From assembly GCF_016758255.1 (NCBI RefSeq), contig NZ_QYAD01000001.1, positions 62,001 through 126,000 of the forward strand: DNA of 64,000 nt, given 5' to 3'. A model generated the notes under the pieces. The model ran no database searches and was not told the DNA's origin. It was given only the letters and a program-made list of their open reading frames with translations. Both the position numbers and the translations under genes were made by a program. Origin of the DNA: Leucobacter chromiireducens subsp. chromiireducens (GTDB taxonomy: Bacteria; Actinomycetota; Actinomycetes; Actinomycetales; Microbacteriaceae). Shown in pieces: positions 46,356-55,440 of the stretch (the first letter of the stretch is position 1; the number at the start of each line of letters is the position of its first letter).

Positions 46356-46988
46356 TCAGCGCATGAGCGGGGACAGCGAGCGCGCGATCTCCGCGGCGTT
46401 GCTCAGTCCGGCTACCGCGAGCCAGTTGCCGAGCTGCTGGTAGCCCCCCTCGGTGAGCACCGACTCCGGGTGGTACTGGACCCCGTAGATCGGCAGCTCG
46501 CGGTGGCGGAGCGCCATGATCACGCCGCCGGCCGTCTCCGCGGTGATGGTCAACGCCTCGGGCATCGTGTCGCGCACCACAGCGAGCGAGTGGTACCGCG
46601 TCGCGTCGAACTCTTCCGGCACCCCTGCGAAGAAGTGATCATCGCTGTGTCGCACGCGCGACACCTTGCCGTGCATGAGCTCCTCAGCGTGTGTGACGGT
46701 GGCGCCCAGCGCCTCAGCGATCGCCTGGTGGCCGAGGCAGACGCCGAGGAGGGGAATGCCCGTCCGCAGCGCGATGCCCACCATCGCGATCGAGACACCC
46801 GCCTCAGCCGGTGTCCCTGGCCCCGGGGAGATCAGCACGCCGTCGTACTCGGTAACGAGCTGCTCGAGCTCGCCCGGCGTCAGATCGTCGTTCCGCACCA
46901 CGCGAGTGGTGGCACCCAGTTGTTGCAGGTAGCCGTTCAGCGTGTATACGAAGCTGTCGTAGTTGTCGATCACCAGGATGTTCGTCAT
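46356..46988 (-). CDS. trpG: TrpG/PabA-type glutamine amidotransferase
   Basis: The 210-residue class I amidotransferase subunit has SPGPGTP, catalytic Cys84 in GVCLGH and the YHPES His/Glu pair. It provides ammonia for anthranilate or aminodeoxychorismate synthase. The start MTNILVIDNYDSFVY is standard; the longer frame to 47129 is not used. It overlaps the preceding 52-codon gene (ATGA). No trpE or pabB is nearby, as is usual at this locus. Confidence 0.94.
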   Translation of the reverse strand: MTNILVIDNYDSFVYTLNGYLQQLGATTRVVRNDDLTPGELEQLVTEYDGVLISPGPGTPAEAGVSIAMVGIALRTGIPLLGVCLGHQAIAEALGATVTHAEELMHGKVSRVRHSDDHFFAGVPEEFDATRYHSLAVVRDTMPEALTITAETAGGVIMALRHRELPIYGVQYHPESVLTEGGYQQLGNWLAVAGLSNAAEIARSLSPLMR

Positions 46989-47143
46989 GTGCCAACCGTC
47001 ACTTCCTGTTCGGGGAGCTGCAAAGCTACCCAGGGGTACACATAGGTGATGAGCGCGTAGACCAGGGCCGCAAGCGCGAGCAGCAGCACGATGACGCGCA
47101 GCCACGCGGGGCCCGGGAAGAATCGCCACAGAATGGAGAACAT
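46985..47143 (-). CDS. 52-residue single-pass membrane protein between sortase and trpG
   Basis: The frame starts at ATG 47143, overlapping the sortase stop, and its stop overlaps the trpG start, both as ATGA. It gives MFSILWRFFPGPAWLRVIVL..., one membrane helix at about residues 14-36 and a short outer tail ending EQEVTVGT. Dual overlap makes it a convincing gene though short. Function unknown; a sortase accessory or CrgA-locus membrane peptide is possible. Confidence 0.75.
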   Translation of the reverse strand: MFSILWRFFPGPAWLRVIVLLLALAALVYALITYVYPWVALQLPEQEVTVGT

Positions 47144-47910
47144 CAGCTCGCGGCTCCCTTCAGTGCGGGGTTGAGTTCGAGGAGCTCGGCCGGTGGGCCG
47201 TCAGCGTGCGCCTGGAAGCCCTCAAACACGGAGTAGGCGATCGCGCGCTCGTCGCTGCCCGCCCACTTCGGGTGGCAGGTCGTCAGTGTCATGATCTGGT
47301 CGGTTCCGGGCACACCCTCGAGACGCGGGAAAGGACGCAGCACGTCAGTCTCGTTCGGCAGCACGTACTCGATGTCGCGGAAGCGGTAGGTGTACCAGCC
47401 GTCGGCGGTCTCGATGAAGAGCGGATCACCCACGCGCAGGTTCATCACCTCGCGGAAGGAGTTGATGAGCGGCCCCGAGCGATGGCCGGCGAGCGCAAAG
47501 TTGCCCGGTTCGCCTGGCAGCTGCGTGGTCTCGTAGTGCCCGATTCCCTTTTCATCGAGGTTCAGCACGGTCCACCAATCGGTGGTCTCACCAATTCGGT
47601 TCGCGTAGCTGGTACCGAATGCCGGTGCGTGCAGCACGGCGAACACTTCCGCCGCCTCGGGTTTTGCCGGGACGGGCACGCCCTCCGTTTGCAGCGGCCT
47701 CGCCTCGGTGCGCCACTTCTCAGAGTCGGCGGCGGAGAGCTGCTCTTGCTTCGCGGTGACCGTCACGCCCGTGTGCCACGGCTGCCACACGATGTACCCG
47801 AGCACGCCCAGGCCGGCAACCAGCAACAACTCGCCGATCACCGTGAGGGGGCTGAGCCGTGCCCTGCGGCGTCGGCCGCGCACGCGTCGGGTCTCCGTCA
47901 TGAAGAACAT
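47143..47910 (-). CDS. srtE: Class E sortase
   Basis: The 255-residue enzyme has an N-terminal basic stretch and a membrane helix (about 22-43), then the sortase barrel with His143 (LAGHRSG), Cys212 (TLTTCHPKW) and Arg222. The sequence type matches class E sortases, which favour LAxTG signals. The surface protein at 5137-9447 ends in LANTG and is a likely substrate. ATG 47910 is chosen; ATG 47901 is equally possible, and neither has a strong ribosome site. Confidence 0.9.
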   Translation of the reverse strand: MFFMTETRRVRGRRRRARLSPLTVIGELLLVAGLGVLGYIVWQPWHTGVTVTAKQEQLSAADSEKWRTEARPLQTEGVPVPAKPEAAEVFAVLHAPAFGTSYANRIGETTDWWTVLNLDEKGIGHYETTQLPGEPGNFALAGHRSGPLINSFREVMNLRVGDPLFIETADGWYTYRFRDIEYVLPNETDVLRPFPRLEGVPGTDQIMTLTTCHPKWAGSDERAIAYSVFEGFQAHADGPPAELLELNPALKGAAS

Positions 47911-47960
47911 TCTAGATTGCACACCTGAGACACACACGGGATCGGGATAGAATCGGACGT

Positions 47961-48236
47961 ATGGCAGCAGCTGGCAAAAATGTAAGCAAGCGCGCGTCGG
48001 GCGAGCTCGACCGCGAACGTGCGGAGCGCGCTTCCGCACGCAAGGACGCTCCGAACCCGGTGTGGTTCAAGCCCGTGATGTTCGGCTTCATGCTGCTCGG
48101 GCTCGTGTGGATCGTGCTGTTCTACATCACGAGCGGCAGCCTGCAGCTGCCCATCCCCGCGCTCGGACAGGGAAACATCTTCGTCGGCTTCGGGCTCGTG
48201 CTCGTCGGCTTCCTCATGACGCCGTGGTGGAAGTAA
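47961..48236 (+). CDS. crgA: CrgA cell-division protein
   Basis: The 91-residue protein has a charged N-terminus and two membrane helices (about 37-57 and 70-88) ending FLMTPWWK, the CrgA family pattern. CrgA helps place FtsZ-ring components and wall synthases in actinobacteria. It is divergent from the sortase gene. TAGAAT just upstream (about 47946-47951) could be a -10 for a nearly leaderless transcript. Confidence 0.93.
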   Translation: MAAAGKNVSKRASGELDRERAERASARKDAPNPVWFKPVMFGFMLLGLVWIVLFYITSGSLQLPIPALGQGNIFVGFGLVLVGFLMTPWWK

Positions 48237-48347
48237 CCCGATCCCACTGATCGAATGACACATTTCTTGTCATTAATCACACCGGTGTAATTCGTCCCCA
48301 ACTGGGGAGGAATCTGTGGATAACTTCCCTTCGATGCACTGACTGAA

Positions 48348-48393
48348 ACACTTCAGGCCCGAATCCCTCGCTGGGGATCCGGGCCTGAAGTGT
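48348..48393. terminator. Bidirectional terminator between crgA and rhomboid genes
   Basis: Twenty-base arms (48348-48367 and 48374-48393) pair with a single mismatch around a 6-base loop; the core is ACTTCAGGCCCG. It serves the convergent crgA and rhomboid genes, with CTCTT following on the plus side. Confidence 0.85.
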
Positions 48394-48414
48394 CTCTTCT
48401 CCGCGTTCGACGCT

Positions 48415-49356
48415 TTAGAAGATTGCGGGCATCACCACGAGGTAGGCGCACGACAGTGCCGCGAGCACGACGCCGAGGCCCACCAGGCCCCAGATCCGAG
48501 CCTGACGGCGGCGCGGGCCGCGCGTTGCGAGCAGGACACCCATCGTGGCCGCGCCGACAATCATGCCGCCGAGATGGGCCTGCCACGAGATCGCAGCGCC
48601 GGGGATGAGCCCGATGCCGAAGTTGATCGCGAGCAGAACGGCGAGCGAGGTCACGTTGACGCGTGCCGCGCGGAACGCGACGAGCGTCGCCGAGAGCACG
48701 CCAAAAATCGCGCCGGACGCTCCCACCGTAGGGATGTTGATGGTCTCGGGCGACAGGTACGCCCAGAACATCACGCCCAGCGAGCCACCGACCCCCGCGA
48801 ACAGGTAGAGCGTCAGGTACGCCCCGCGCCCAATGGTCTGCTCGAGGTTTCGGCCGAACAACCAGAGCGCATACATGTTGAACAGGATGTGGAACAGGAA
48901 CCCGGTCGAGTGCGTAAACATCGCCGTGAACATGCGCCAGGGCTCAAAGCCCATTCCCGTCGGCAGCACCGCGTCGGGCAGCGAGTACAGGGGCGCGTAC
49001 CAGAGGGTACGCGTCACCTCGTCAGCACCGAAGTAGTGGCTGATGAGCTGCAGCACGAACACCACGGCGCACGCGATCATGATGCCGTAGGTCACCGGGG
49101 TGTCAGACCCCAAAATCCGCCGTCCCGTGACGCGTGACGCGCGCGCCGCCCGCTTCGCGGTGCTCGGCTGAGTCTGCTTCACGCATTCCGGGCACAGCAC
49201 GCCCACGGCCGACACCACCTGACAGTCCGGGCAGATGGTGCGGCCGCAGCGCTGGCACAGCGTGAAGCTGTGCACGCGCGGGTGGCGATAGCAGACGTCT
49301 TCAGGCCCGTATTGGACGCGCTCGCCGTACGCGGGCCCCGATCCGTTGCTCGCCAC
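48415..49356 (-). CDS. Rhomboid-family intramembrane serine protease with zinc-ribbon head
   Basis: The 313-residue protein has an N-terminal Cys/His zinc-ribbon-like region (about 22-60; CYRHP, CQRCGR, CPDC, CPEC) followed by six to seven membrane helices. The catalytic Ser214 is in GASGAIFG and His261 in WQAHLGG, with the HILFNMYALW and RNLEQ motifs. It cleaves membrane proteins; the substrate is unknown. It lies 8 bases past the cyclophilin gene, in one operon. Confidence 0.93.
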   Translation of the reverse strand: MASNGSGPAYGERVQYGPEDVCYRHPRVHSFTLCQRCGRTICPDCQVVSAVGVLCPECVKQTQPSTAKRAARASRVTGRRILGSDTPVTYGIMIACAVVFVLQLISHYFGADEVTRTLWYAPLYSLPDAVLPTGMGFEPWRMFTAMFTHSTGFLFHILFNMYALWLFGRNLEQTIGRGAYLTLYLFAGVGGSLGVMFWAYLSPETINIPTVGASGAIFGVLSATLVAFRAARVNVTSLAVLLAINFGIGLIPGAAISWQAHLGGMIVGAATMGVLLATRGPRRRQARIWGLVGLGVVLAALSCAYLVVMPAIF

Positions 49357-49364
49357 TTCGTGCC

Positions 49365-49874
49365 TTAGGCCGCGACGATGTCGACGCCGGAGATCACGAC
49401 GTCCTCGACGGGGCGATCCATTGCGCCGGTCTGTACACCCGAGATCGCCTCGACCACGGCCTGCGACGCCTCGTCCGCAACCTCACCGAAGATGGTGTGC
49501 TTTCCGGTCAGCCACTCGGGTGCCGTGGTGGTGATGAAGAACTGCGAGCCGTTGGTGCCCGAGAGGCGGCCGGTCATGTCGGGGCGCTTGCCGGCGTTCG
49601 CCATTGCAAGCTGGTACTTCCGGTCGAACACGAGCTCGGGGTGGATCTCGTCGTCGAAGTTGTAGCCGGGGCCGCCGGTGCCGGTGCCCGTGGGGTCGCC
49701 GCCCTGAATCATGAAGTCGCGGATGATGCGGTGGAAGATGACGCCGTCGTAGAAGCCCTTCTCCGACAGGTCGACGAAGTTCTTCACCGTCTTCGGGGCG
49801 TGATCGCCAAAGAGGTTGACGACGATGTCGCCGTGGTTCGTGTGAATGGTCGCTACCGCAGTGTGAATGGTCAT
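49365..49874 (-). CDS. ppiA: Cyclophilin-type peptidyl-prolyl isomerase
   Basis: The 169-residue single-domain cyclophilin has [30 protein letters not shown], the NGSQFFIT motif and [12 protein letters not shown]. It is presumably cytosolic, since there is no signal. ATG 49874 is the usual family start. Location next to crgA, trpG and pknB is conserved in actinobacteria. Confidence 0.95.
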   Translation of the reverse strand: MTIHTAVATIHTNHGDIVVNLFGDHAPKTVKNFVDLSEKGFYDGVIFHRIIRDFMIQGGDPTGTGTGGPGYNFDDEIHPELVFDRKYQLAMANAGKRPDMTGRLSGTNGSQFFITTTAPEWLTGKHTIFGEVADEASQAVVEAISGVQTGAMDRPVEDVVISGVDIVAA

Positions 49875-50051
49875 AAGCACTAGTGTAGGCGGGCCTCCCG
49901 CCAGGAACTGAGCGCGCACCGGGGTTCCTGTGAGGCACAGCTGAGAATCCCAGGCACTCCTGCGCCGGGGCCGCGTTTGACGGGAAGATCGGTGTAGCGT
50001 GGAGACAGCGAGCACCCTTGCTTCCCGCCTCGCCAAGCTAGGAGGACCGTA

Positions 50052-50564
50052 ATGAAACTCTCACGCAAGCGCCGCCGCGAACTGCGCAGCCTGCGGGGTG
50101 ACGCGCAGGAGCTGCTCGATCAGCAGCGCGTCGTACTGAGCCACGCCGGAGATGTACTCTCCCAGGCCGGCCAGCAGGCCAAGCTGCTCAGTGACGAGCA
50201 CCTCGCACCGCGGATCGAAGGCGCGATCGACGCCGCCCGCCCGACGGTTGACCGCGGTGTTGCTTCGGCCCGCCGCGCAGCCGACAGCGTGCGCCGCGTC
50301 ACGACCCCGCTCGTGGCGAATGCTCTTGCGCGCACCATTCGCACGCTCGACGAGCTCGACAGCGGCGAGGCTGCTGCCCAGGTGCGCGGCTTCGGCGAGC
50401 GCGCTGGTTACCTCGCGCCGCAGAAGAAGAAGCGCCGCGTGGGCGGCTTCGTCGCACTCGGCCTGGGCGTTGCCGCCGCGGCCGGCGTGGGGTACGCACT
50501 GTGGCAGGCGTTCCGCACGGACGATGAGCTGTGGGTGGCTCCCGAGCACGATTCAGCTCGCTGA
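50052..50564 (+). CDS. Hypothetical helical protein with C-terminal membrane segment
   Basis: The 170-residue protein has a very basic N-terminus ([11 protein letters not shown]), a long amphipathic helical region and, after a KKKRR patch, a Gly/Ala-rich membrane helix (about 132-150). GGAGG lies 7 bases before ATG 50052, so expression is likely good. I recognise no catalytic motif. The DNA- or nucleoid-protein-like charge pattern is noted without functional claim. Confidence 0.8.
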   Translation: MKLSRKRRRELRSLRGDAQELLDQQRVVLSHAGDVLSQAGQQAKLLSDEHLAPRIEGAIDAARPTVDRGVASARRAADSVRRVTTPLVANALARTIRTLDELDSGEAAAQVRGFGERAGYLAPQKKKRRVGGFVALGLGVAAAAGVGYALWQAFRTDDELWVAPEHDSAR

Positions 50565-50643
50565 GCCCACGTTCCACACGGAGCGCACGATGAGAGGTGT
50601 CGCGATCGGTTCGCCGATCCGGCACCTTTCGCGTTTGCGGTCG

Positions 50644-51342
50644 CTATTCAGCCGGTGCGCTGGGGGCAGTATCGGCCGGGCTCTGCTGACCGCTCTGCCC
50701 TCCGCGACCGCGGCCCCCGCGATTCTGCGGCGGCTTCCCGCCAGACTTGCGCTGACCAGACTTGCTCGGGGCCGAGCGGCTCTGACCCGCTTTGCTCGGA
50801 CTCGTCTTCCCTGCAGCGGCCTTCCCCTGCCCGGAACGGGCTTGCCCAGTCTTCGCCGGCGCAGCCTTCGCCTGCTTGGCCCCGGACTTCGCCTGGCCTT
50901 TCCCTGACCCGTTCGTGGGTCGTCGCCCGATTCCGGCCATCCGCAGCGCTGTCTGCACGAGCGAGAGCGTGCGCAGCTTCCCGAGTTCACGGATGGGCAC
51001 CCACCGCGCCTCGTCGGAGGATCCATCCACCTCGTGCTGCAGCGGCCCGTCTTTCACCGTCGCTCGGTAGACGATGCGAATGGTGTGCAATTCGGGATCG
51101 GTCCCCTCGGGCACCTCTTCACGCACCATCACGCGCGAGTCCACACCGAGCAGCTTCCCGACCTTCGCTTCAAGCCCGGTCTCCTCGAGCACCTCACGCA
51201 CCACCGCGTCGCGCGGATCCTCGCCGGCTTCCAACCCGCCGCCCGGCAGCGTCCACCCGTGGAGATGGCCACGTCGCCAGTGGGTGAGCAGAATCTTCCC
51301 GCGCCGCTCTACCACCGCGTAGGCGGCCACTCGAAGATCCAT
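50644..51342 (-). CDS. Nudix hydrolase with long basic low-complexity tail
   Basis: The 232-residue protein starts at ATG 51342. Residues 1-135 are a Nudix domain with the box GGLEAGEDPRDAVVREVLEETGL, preceded by WTLPGG. After about residue 145 the chain becomes a Lys/Ser/Gly/Gln/Ala-rich tail with repeated SGQ/GK motifs ending in an RGG-like stretch (GGRGRGG), then PADTAPSAPAE. The tail suggests nucleic-acid or surface binding. The substrate is a nucleoside diphosphate derivative of unknown type. It follows the hydrolase gene by 10 bases. Confidence 0.88.
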   Translation of the reverse strand: MDLRVAAYAVVERRGKILLTHWRRGHLHGWTLPGGGLEAGEDPRDAVVREVLEETGLEAKVGKLLGVDSRVMVREEVPEGTDPELHTIRIVYRATVKDGPLQHEVDGSSDEARWVPIRELGKLRTLSLVQTALRMAGIGRRPTNGSGKGQAKSGAKQAKAAPAKTGQARSGQGKAAAGKTSPSKAGQSRSAPSKSGQRKSGGKPPQNRGGRGRGGQSGQQSPADTAPSAPAE

Positions 51343-51352
51343 GGCACCGAGC

Positions 51353-52405
51353 CTAGCCTGTCGCGCCGTGAGCGCCCCGGTGGCGCTCCGCAGCGCGGGC
51401 GATGGCGACGGTCTGTGCTCGCCACCCCACCAGCCACCGCTCGAGCCGGTCATACGCGTCGGCGCGTGGGGCCGGAGCTGAGAGAAATAGGTCGTGCAAT
51501 CCACCACTCACACGATCAACGGTCACACTGGGCCCGAGCCGGAGCGCGGCACGCGCCACCGCCTCGACATCGAGCACTGTGTCCGCACGCGTGAGATCCT
51601 CGCTCCACCGAAGTGGCGCGATCGAGCGTTCAGAAAGCAGTACCTGGATCGGGATCGGGATCCCCAAGCCCTTGCTCACGCGCTCATGGCCCGCGAGGAT
51701 TGCTCGCAGCCATCCCGCCGACATTGTGTGGCTACGTTCGGGCCGCCACTCGAGATTGAGGTGAGCAAGTTCGTCCGCCGGCCCAACCTCCCGCTGCGCA
51801 CGCATGTAGTACCCGGCATCGATCTGTGGCGCCATCTCTTTCGGCGTCATCCGGGCACTCAGGCTGACAAGGGGCGCGATCGCTTGCCGCCCCGCGGTGG
51901 CCAGCTGAAACTCGAGCCAGGGGCTGTTCAACACAAGCGCCGCCGCTGCGCCGGGGTGACGCGCGGCCCAGAGGCTCAGAACCAAGCCGCCCGTGGAGTG
52001 GCCGAGGAGCACGAGCTCGCGCTCGGGGCCCTCCTCAGCGATGCACGCAACCGCCTGGTCGATCTCGGCGTCGTAGTCTTCGAGATGTTCGATGTAGCCC
52101 GGCGTCTGCCCGGGGCGGAGGCTTCGCCCATACTTGCGCAGGTCGAGCGCGTAGAAGCGGGCGCCGCGGCTCGTCCAGAAGTGTGCCAGCTCGGTCTGGA
52201 AGAAGTAGTCCGACCAACCGTGGACGTAGAGCACGTCCACGCCGTCGAGCTGGGGCGCGTGCCCGCGAATCCGTTCCCAGAGACTCAGTGGCTCAGGCAG
52301 GCACCGCACGAGCGTTGCGCAGAGCGGACCTTCTTCGTCCGCACCGAGATCGAGCTCGGTGCAAGAAAACCCTGCACCGAGCACATCCCCGCGCCATTCC
52401 GTCAT
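51353..52405 (-). CDS. Alpha/beta hydrolase (lysophospholipase/serine aminopeptidase-like)
   Basis: The 350-residue hydrolase has VLYVHGWSDYFFQ (oxyanion region), the nucleophile elbow LLGHSTGG (Ser about 145) and a late His in GGLHDLFLSAP, with Asp in the VLDVEAV region. It resembles serine aminopeptidase S33/monoglyceride lipase enzymes. No signal peptide. It is probably co-transcribed with the Nudix gene. Confidence 0.88.
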   Translation of the reverse strand: MTEWRGDVLGAGFSCTELDLGADEEGPLCATLVRCLPEPLSLWERIRGHAPQLDGVDVLYVHGWSDYFFQTELAHFWTSRGARFYALDLRKYGRSLRPGQTPGYIEHLEDYDAEIDQAVACIAEEGPERELVLLGHSTGGLVLSLWAARHPGAAAALVLNSPWLEFQLATAGRQAIAPLVSLSARMTPKEMAPQIDAGYYMRAQREVGPADELAHLNLEWRPERSHTMSAGWLRAILAGHERVSKGLGIPIPIQVLLSERSIAPLRWSEDLTRADTVLDVEAVARAALRLGPSVTVDRVSGGLHDLFLSAPAPRADAYDRLERWLVGWRAQTVAIARAAERHRGAHGATG

Positions 52406-52414
52406 GCTCGTAGT

Positions 52415-53326
52415 CTAGGACGCGCTCCGCAGTGTGAGGTCGCCAGCCGAGATGTTCGCCGTAATTGTGTGCGGCGAGGTTGGCGAGGTGCGCAGGCGAT
52501 TGGTGATGTCGCCCAGTGTCACCGTCGTGTCCACGTGGTACTCGGCGTCCGGCAGTGTCAACGTCACGGATCCAAGGCTGGTTTCGACGTTCACGGCATC
52601 GGGTGCGGCCCCGCGGAGCGTCGCGTCAGCATCCCCCATCGACACCTCGAAGTCCGCGGTGCGCACGCCGCTCAGTTCGCCCACGAACTCGCCAACGCCG
52701 ACGGTCACGTCGAGTGAGCGCGCAGCACCGTTGAGCTCCGCGCGGCCCGCCCCGATCTCGACCTCCACGTCGCCGAAACTGCCCTCCGCGGTGACCTGGC
52801 CTGCCGCGAGCTGAATATCGGCATCGAGAGGCTGGGTGCGGTACGCCTCGGGCAATGTGAGGGTAATCGAGCTCGAGCCGATACGGCGTTCCGGCGGGCA
52901 GAAGCCAAACCAGCAGCTGCCCGCTCCGACACGGTCTGGGGTGTCGAGCACGAGGGCTCCCCCATCGCGACGCAGCTTCACGCGGTCAGCCTGCGCCCCG
53001 CGGACAGTGAGCTCCGCGTCCACAACGTCGCCGTAGGCGAGCGTAAAGTCCGCGGCACCGATGTGCAGCTCAAGCTCGGTGATCCCGCGCGCAGAGGCCG
53101 CTGTAGCGCCCTGCTGATCGCTTCCACGGTTCCACACGACCGCGGACGCCGCTGAGGCGCCGACGGCGAGAAGCGCCGCGCCGCCGAGCACGGCCGTGAC
53201 GATCGCTACAGGGCCCGTGCCGCGGCGACGAGGCCCCCTGGGGCCCTGAGGCGGGAGATCACCCGCCGGAGCGGTGTACGGTGCGGCTCCGGGCTGCGTG
53301 GGCTGAGGGTTCGGCATGGTGGTCAT
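52415..53326 (-). CDS. DUF4097-type beta-helical membrane-anchored protein
   Basis: The 303-residue protein has a Pro-rich cytoplasmic start, one membrane helix (about 40-62), then a repetitive beta-rich ectodomain (VEIGAGRAELNG, VTVGVGEFVGELSG, FEVSMGDADATLRG) typical of DUF4097 putative adhesins. It overlaps the response-regulator stop (ATGA), so it is the output or sensor partner of the two-component system. CWFGFC could form a disulphide. Confidence 0.85.
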   Translation of the reverse strand: MTTMPNPQPTQPGAAPYTAPAGDLPPQGPRGPRRRGTGPVAIVTAVLGGAALLAVGASAASAVVWNRGSDQQGATAASARGITELELHIGAADFTLAYGDVVDAELTVRGAQADRVKLRRDGGALVLDTPDRVGAGSCWFGFCPPERRIGSSSITLTLPEAYRTQPLDADIQLAAGQVTAEGSFGDVEVEIGAGRAELNGAARSLDVTVGVGEFVGELSGVRTADFEVSMGDADATLRGAAPDAVNVETSLGSVTLTLPDAEYHVDTTVTLGDITNRLRTSPTSPHTITANISAGDLTLRSAS

Positions 53327-54021
53327 CGGGTGGCTCCCGTCTGGGGCGGTGTGTTGGGCTGCGGTGGCACCGCGCCCGTGCTTTCAAGGTGCGCAATCGC
53401 GGCGAGCACTCGGCGGTTGCCGAACTCGTCCGGCTCGAGGCCGAGCTTCTGGAAGATTGCGGTGATGTGTTTCTCGACGCTTGCCTCCGAAAGGAAGAGC
53501 AGCGCCGCAATGGCCTGATTCGAGCGTCCTTCGGCGAGGGCGGCGAGCACCGTGCGCTCGCGGTCAGTGAGCGCGCTCATGCGGTCATCTCGTCCTCGCC
53601 GCGTGAGCAGCTGCGCGACCACTTCCGGGTCGAGCACCGTCGCCCCGTGCGCGATTCGATCGACCGCGTCGATGAACTCAGCCACATCGGCCACGCGGTC
53701 TTTCAGGAGGTACCCGAAGGCACCGCCCTGCGCAGCAATGAGTTCGCTCGCGTAGCGCTCCTCGACGTACTGCGAGAGCACGAGCACTGGGAGCTGGGGG
53801 TGCTCCGCGCGGAGCGCGCGCGCCAGCCGGATCCCCTCGTCGGTGAAGGTCGGGGGCAACCGCACATCGAGGATGCAGAGCTCGGGATCCTCGGTGCGCA
53901 CCGCTTCGGGGACCCCCTCCGTGGTGGGGTGTGCCGCGACGACAGTGTGTCCGGAGTGCTCGAGCAATCGCACGAGCCCCTCGCGCAGCAGAACGGAGTC
54001 TTCGCAGATCAGGATGCGCAT
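53323..54021 (-). CDS. NarL/LuxR-type response regulator
   Basis: The 232-residue regulator has a receiver domain with phospho-acceptor Asp52 (CILDVRLPP), conserved Lys in YLLKDRV, and a LuxR HTH (about 155-215; LTDRERTVLAALAEGRSNQAIAALLFLSEASVEKHI). It overlaps the kinase gene by 13 bases; ATG 54021 gives the canonical MRILICEDS start. It forms a complete system with the kinase encoded upstream. Confidence 0.95.
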   Translation of the reverse strand: MRILICEDSVLLREGLVRLLEHSGHTVVAAHPTTEGVPEAVRTEDPELCILDVRLPPTFTDEGIRLARALRAEHPQLPVLVLSQYVEERYASELIAAQGGAFGYLLKDRVADVAEFIDAVDRIAHGATVLDPEVVAQLLTRRGRDDRMSALTDRERTVLAALAEGRSNQAIAALLFLSEASVEKHITAIFQKLGLEPDEFGNRRVLAAIAHLESTGAVPPQPNTPPQTGATR

Positions 54022-55334
54022 GGGACGCTCACCTCCAGTGCCGTGGGCCCGCCCTGCGGGCTGTCGAGTCGAATGGTGCCGCCGGCCGCGACCACGCGGT
54101 TCGAGATCCCGTCGAGTCCCCCGCCGGGCAGCACGCGTGCGCCGCCAATGCCGTTGTCCTCGACTCGAGCCCAAAGCGTGCCGCCGTCGCGCAGGCGCAC
54201 CGTCACGCGGCACTCGCTCGCCCGCGAGTGCTTCGCCGCGTTCGTGAGCGATTCGGCGATCACGAAGTAGACGGCGGTCTCGGCCTCCTTCGTGCAGCGC
54301 CCGTCCAGACGCACGTCGAGCAGCACGGGGATGTGCGATCGGCCGGCGAGCGCGGAGAGTGCCGCGTCGAGCCCACGATCGTCGAGCACGGAGGCGTGGA
54401 TGCCGCGTGCCAGTTGCCGTAGTTCTGTGATTGCCGCCTTCGTCGAGGTGTGCGCCTCTGCGATGAGCGCCTTTGCCTCATCCGGGTTCGCATCGATCTG
54501 CTGCTGAGCGAGCCCGAGCGTCATGCCGACCGACACGAGTCGCGGCTGAACGCCGTCGTGCAGATCCCGCTCAATGCGTGTCCGCTCCACCTCTGCGGCG
54601 CGCACTGCGCCCGCCCGCTGTCTGGCCGAGGTCTGCGCATCTGAGGTGAGCTGCTGGGTGCGCGCGCCGGAACGAATAATCGCCACCGTGATGGCACGGT
54701 GCAGCAGCGCAAGCCCGATGATTCCCGCAGCGCCAAAGAGCACCACCAGCAGTGCCCAGAAGGGCGACGTCTGCTCGTCGAAGAGCCCGAACAGTGTGCC
54801 CAGCGCGGGATCCGGGGCGCCGATTCCCCCGAAGAGCCCCGAGGCAGCGTTGATCCCGGCCCAAATGGTGCTCTGCGCGAGCACGAGCGCCACGGTACCG
54901 AGCACTGTCGCGCTCATGAAGCTGCCGAGCGCCTGCCACATTCGGCCGTCGCAGAACTGCGCCCACAGCCCGCGCAGGTACCCACCAAAGCCGGGACCCC
55001 GTGCCGAGACGGGGCGAAGTGCTGGGACATCGAGTGCGTACAACCCTGCCACTCGCTCGATCTCGAACCAACCAACGCCGTACATTGCGTAGACCAGGGC
55101 GACGAGCATTACGAGGCCGATGCCCAAGACGATCGCGGTCGCAACGCCCACACTGGCAAGCCCCAGCAGGATCGTGAAGACGATCCACCCCCCGATGCCG
55201 AGCGCGGCGAGGTGGAGAATCGTGAGGGCGAGGCGCAACGGAGGACGTGATGCCGATGCGGGCGTGGCGGGCTGTGCGCTTGCTGCTTGTGCACCTGCCG
55301 CGGTGTGGGCCGCTGGGGCCGAAGAACTGCTCAT
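54009..55334 (-). CDS. HisKA_3-type sensor histidine kinase
   Basis: The 441-residue kinase has an Ala-rich start, about four membrane helices in a putative sensor domain (about 40-220), the HisKA_3 box ERDLHDG with His259, and an HATPase domain (ESLTNAAKHSRA, DNGIGGARVLPGGGLDGI). GAGAAG precedes ATG 55334. The gene order kinase, regulator, DUF4097 protein suggests envelope-stress control, by analogy only. Confidence 0.94.
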   Translation of the reverse strand: MSSSSAPAAHTAAGAQAASAQPATPASASRPPLRLALTILHLAALGIGGWIVFTILLGLASVGVATAIVLGIGLVMLVALVYAMYGVGWFEIERVAGLYALDVPALRPVSARGPGFGGYLRGLWAQFCDGRMWQALGSFMSATVLGTVALVLAQSTIWAGINAASGLFGGIGAPDPALGTLFGLFDEQTSPFWALLVVLFGAAGIIGLALLHRAITVAIIRSGARTQQLTSDAQTSARQRAGAVRAAEVERTRIERDLHDGVQPRLVSVGMTLGLAQQQIDANPDEAKALIAEAHTSTKAAITELRQLARGIHASVLDDRGLDAALSALAGRSHIPVLLDVRLDGRCTKEAETAVYFVIAESLTNAAKHSRASECRVTVRLRDGGTLWARVEDNGIGGARVLPGGGLDGISNRVVAAGGTIRLDSPQGGPTALEVSVPCAS

Positions 55335-55440
55335 GCTTCTCAGTTTGGCCCCTCGGGCGGCGTCTGCCCACCCGGCCGACCAGACAGCTCGGTTCGGGGT
55401 TTCCCTACCCGGGTCCGTGGTTCGGAGACCCCGGAAACGC

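Noticed and set aside
50152-50907. A 251-codon frame overlapping the hypothetical membrane protein and the Nudix tail
   Set aside because: It is Ser/Arg/Pro-rich shadow sequence; the frame at 50052 has GGAGG and the Nudix frame has clear motifs.
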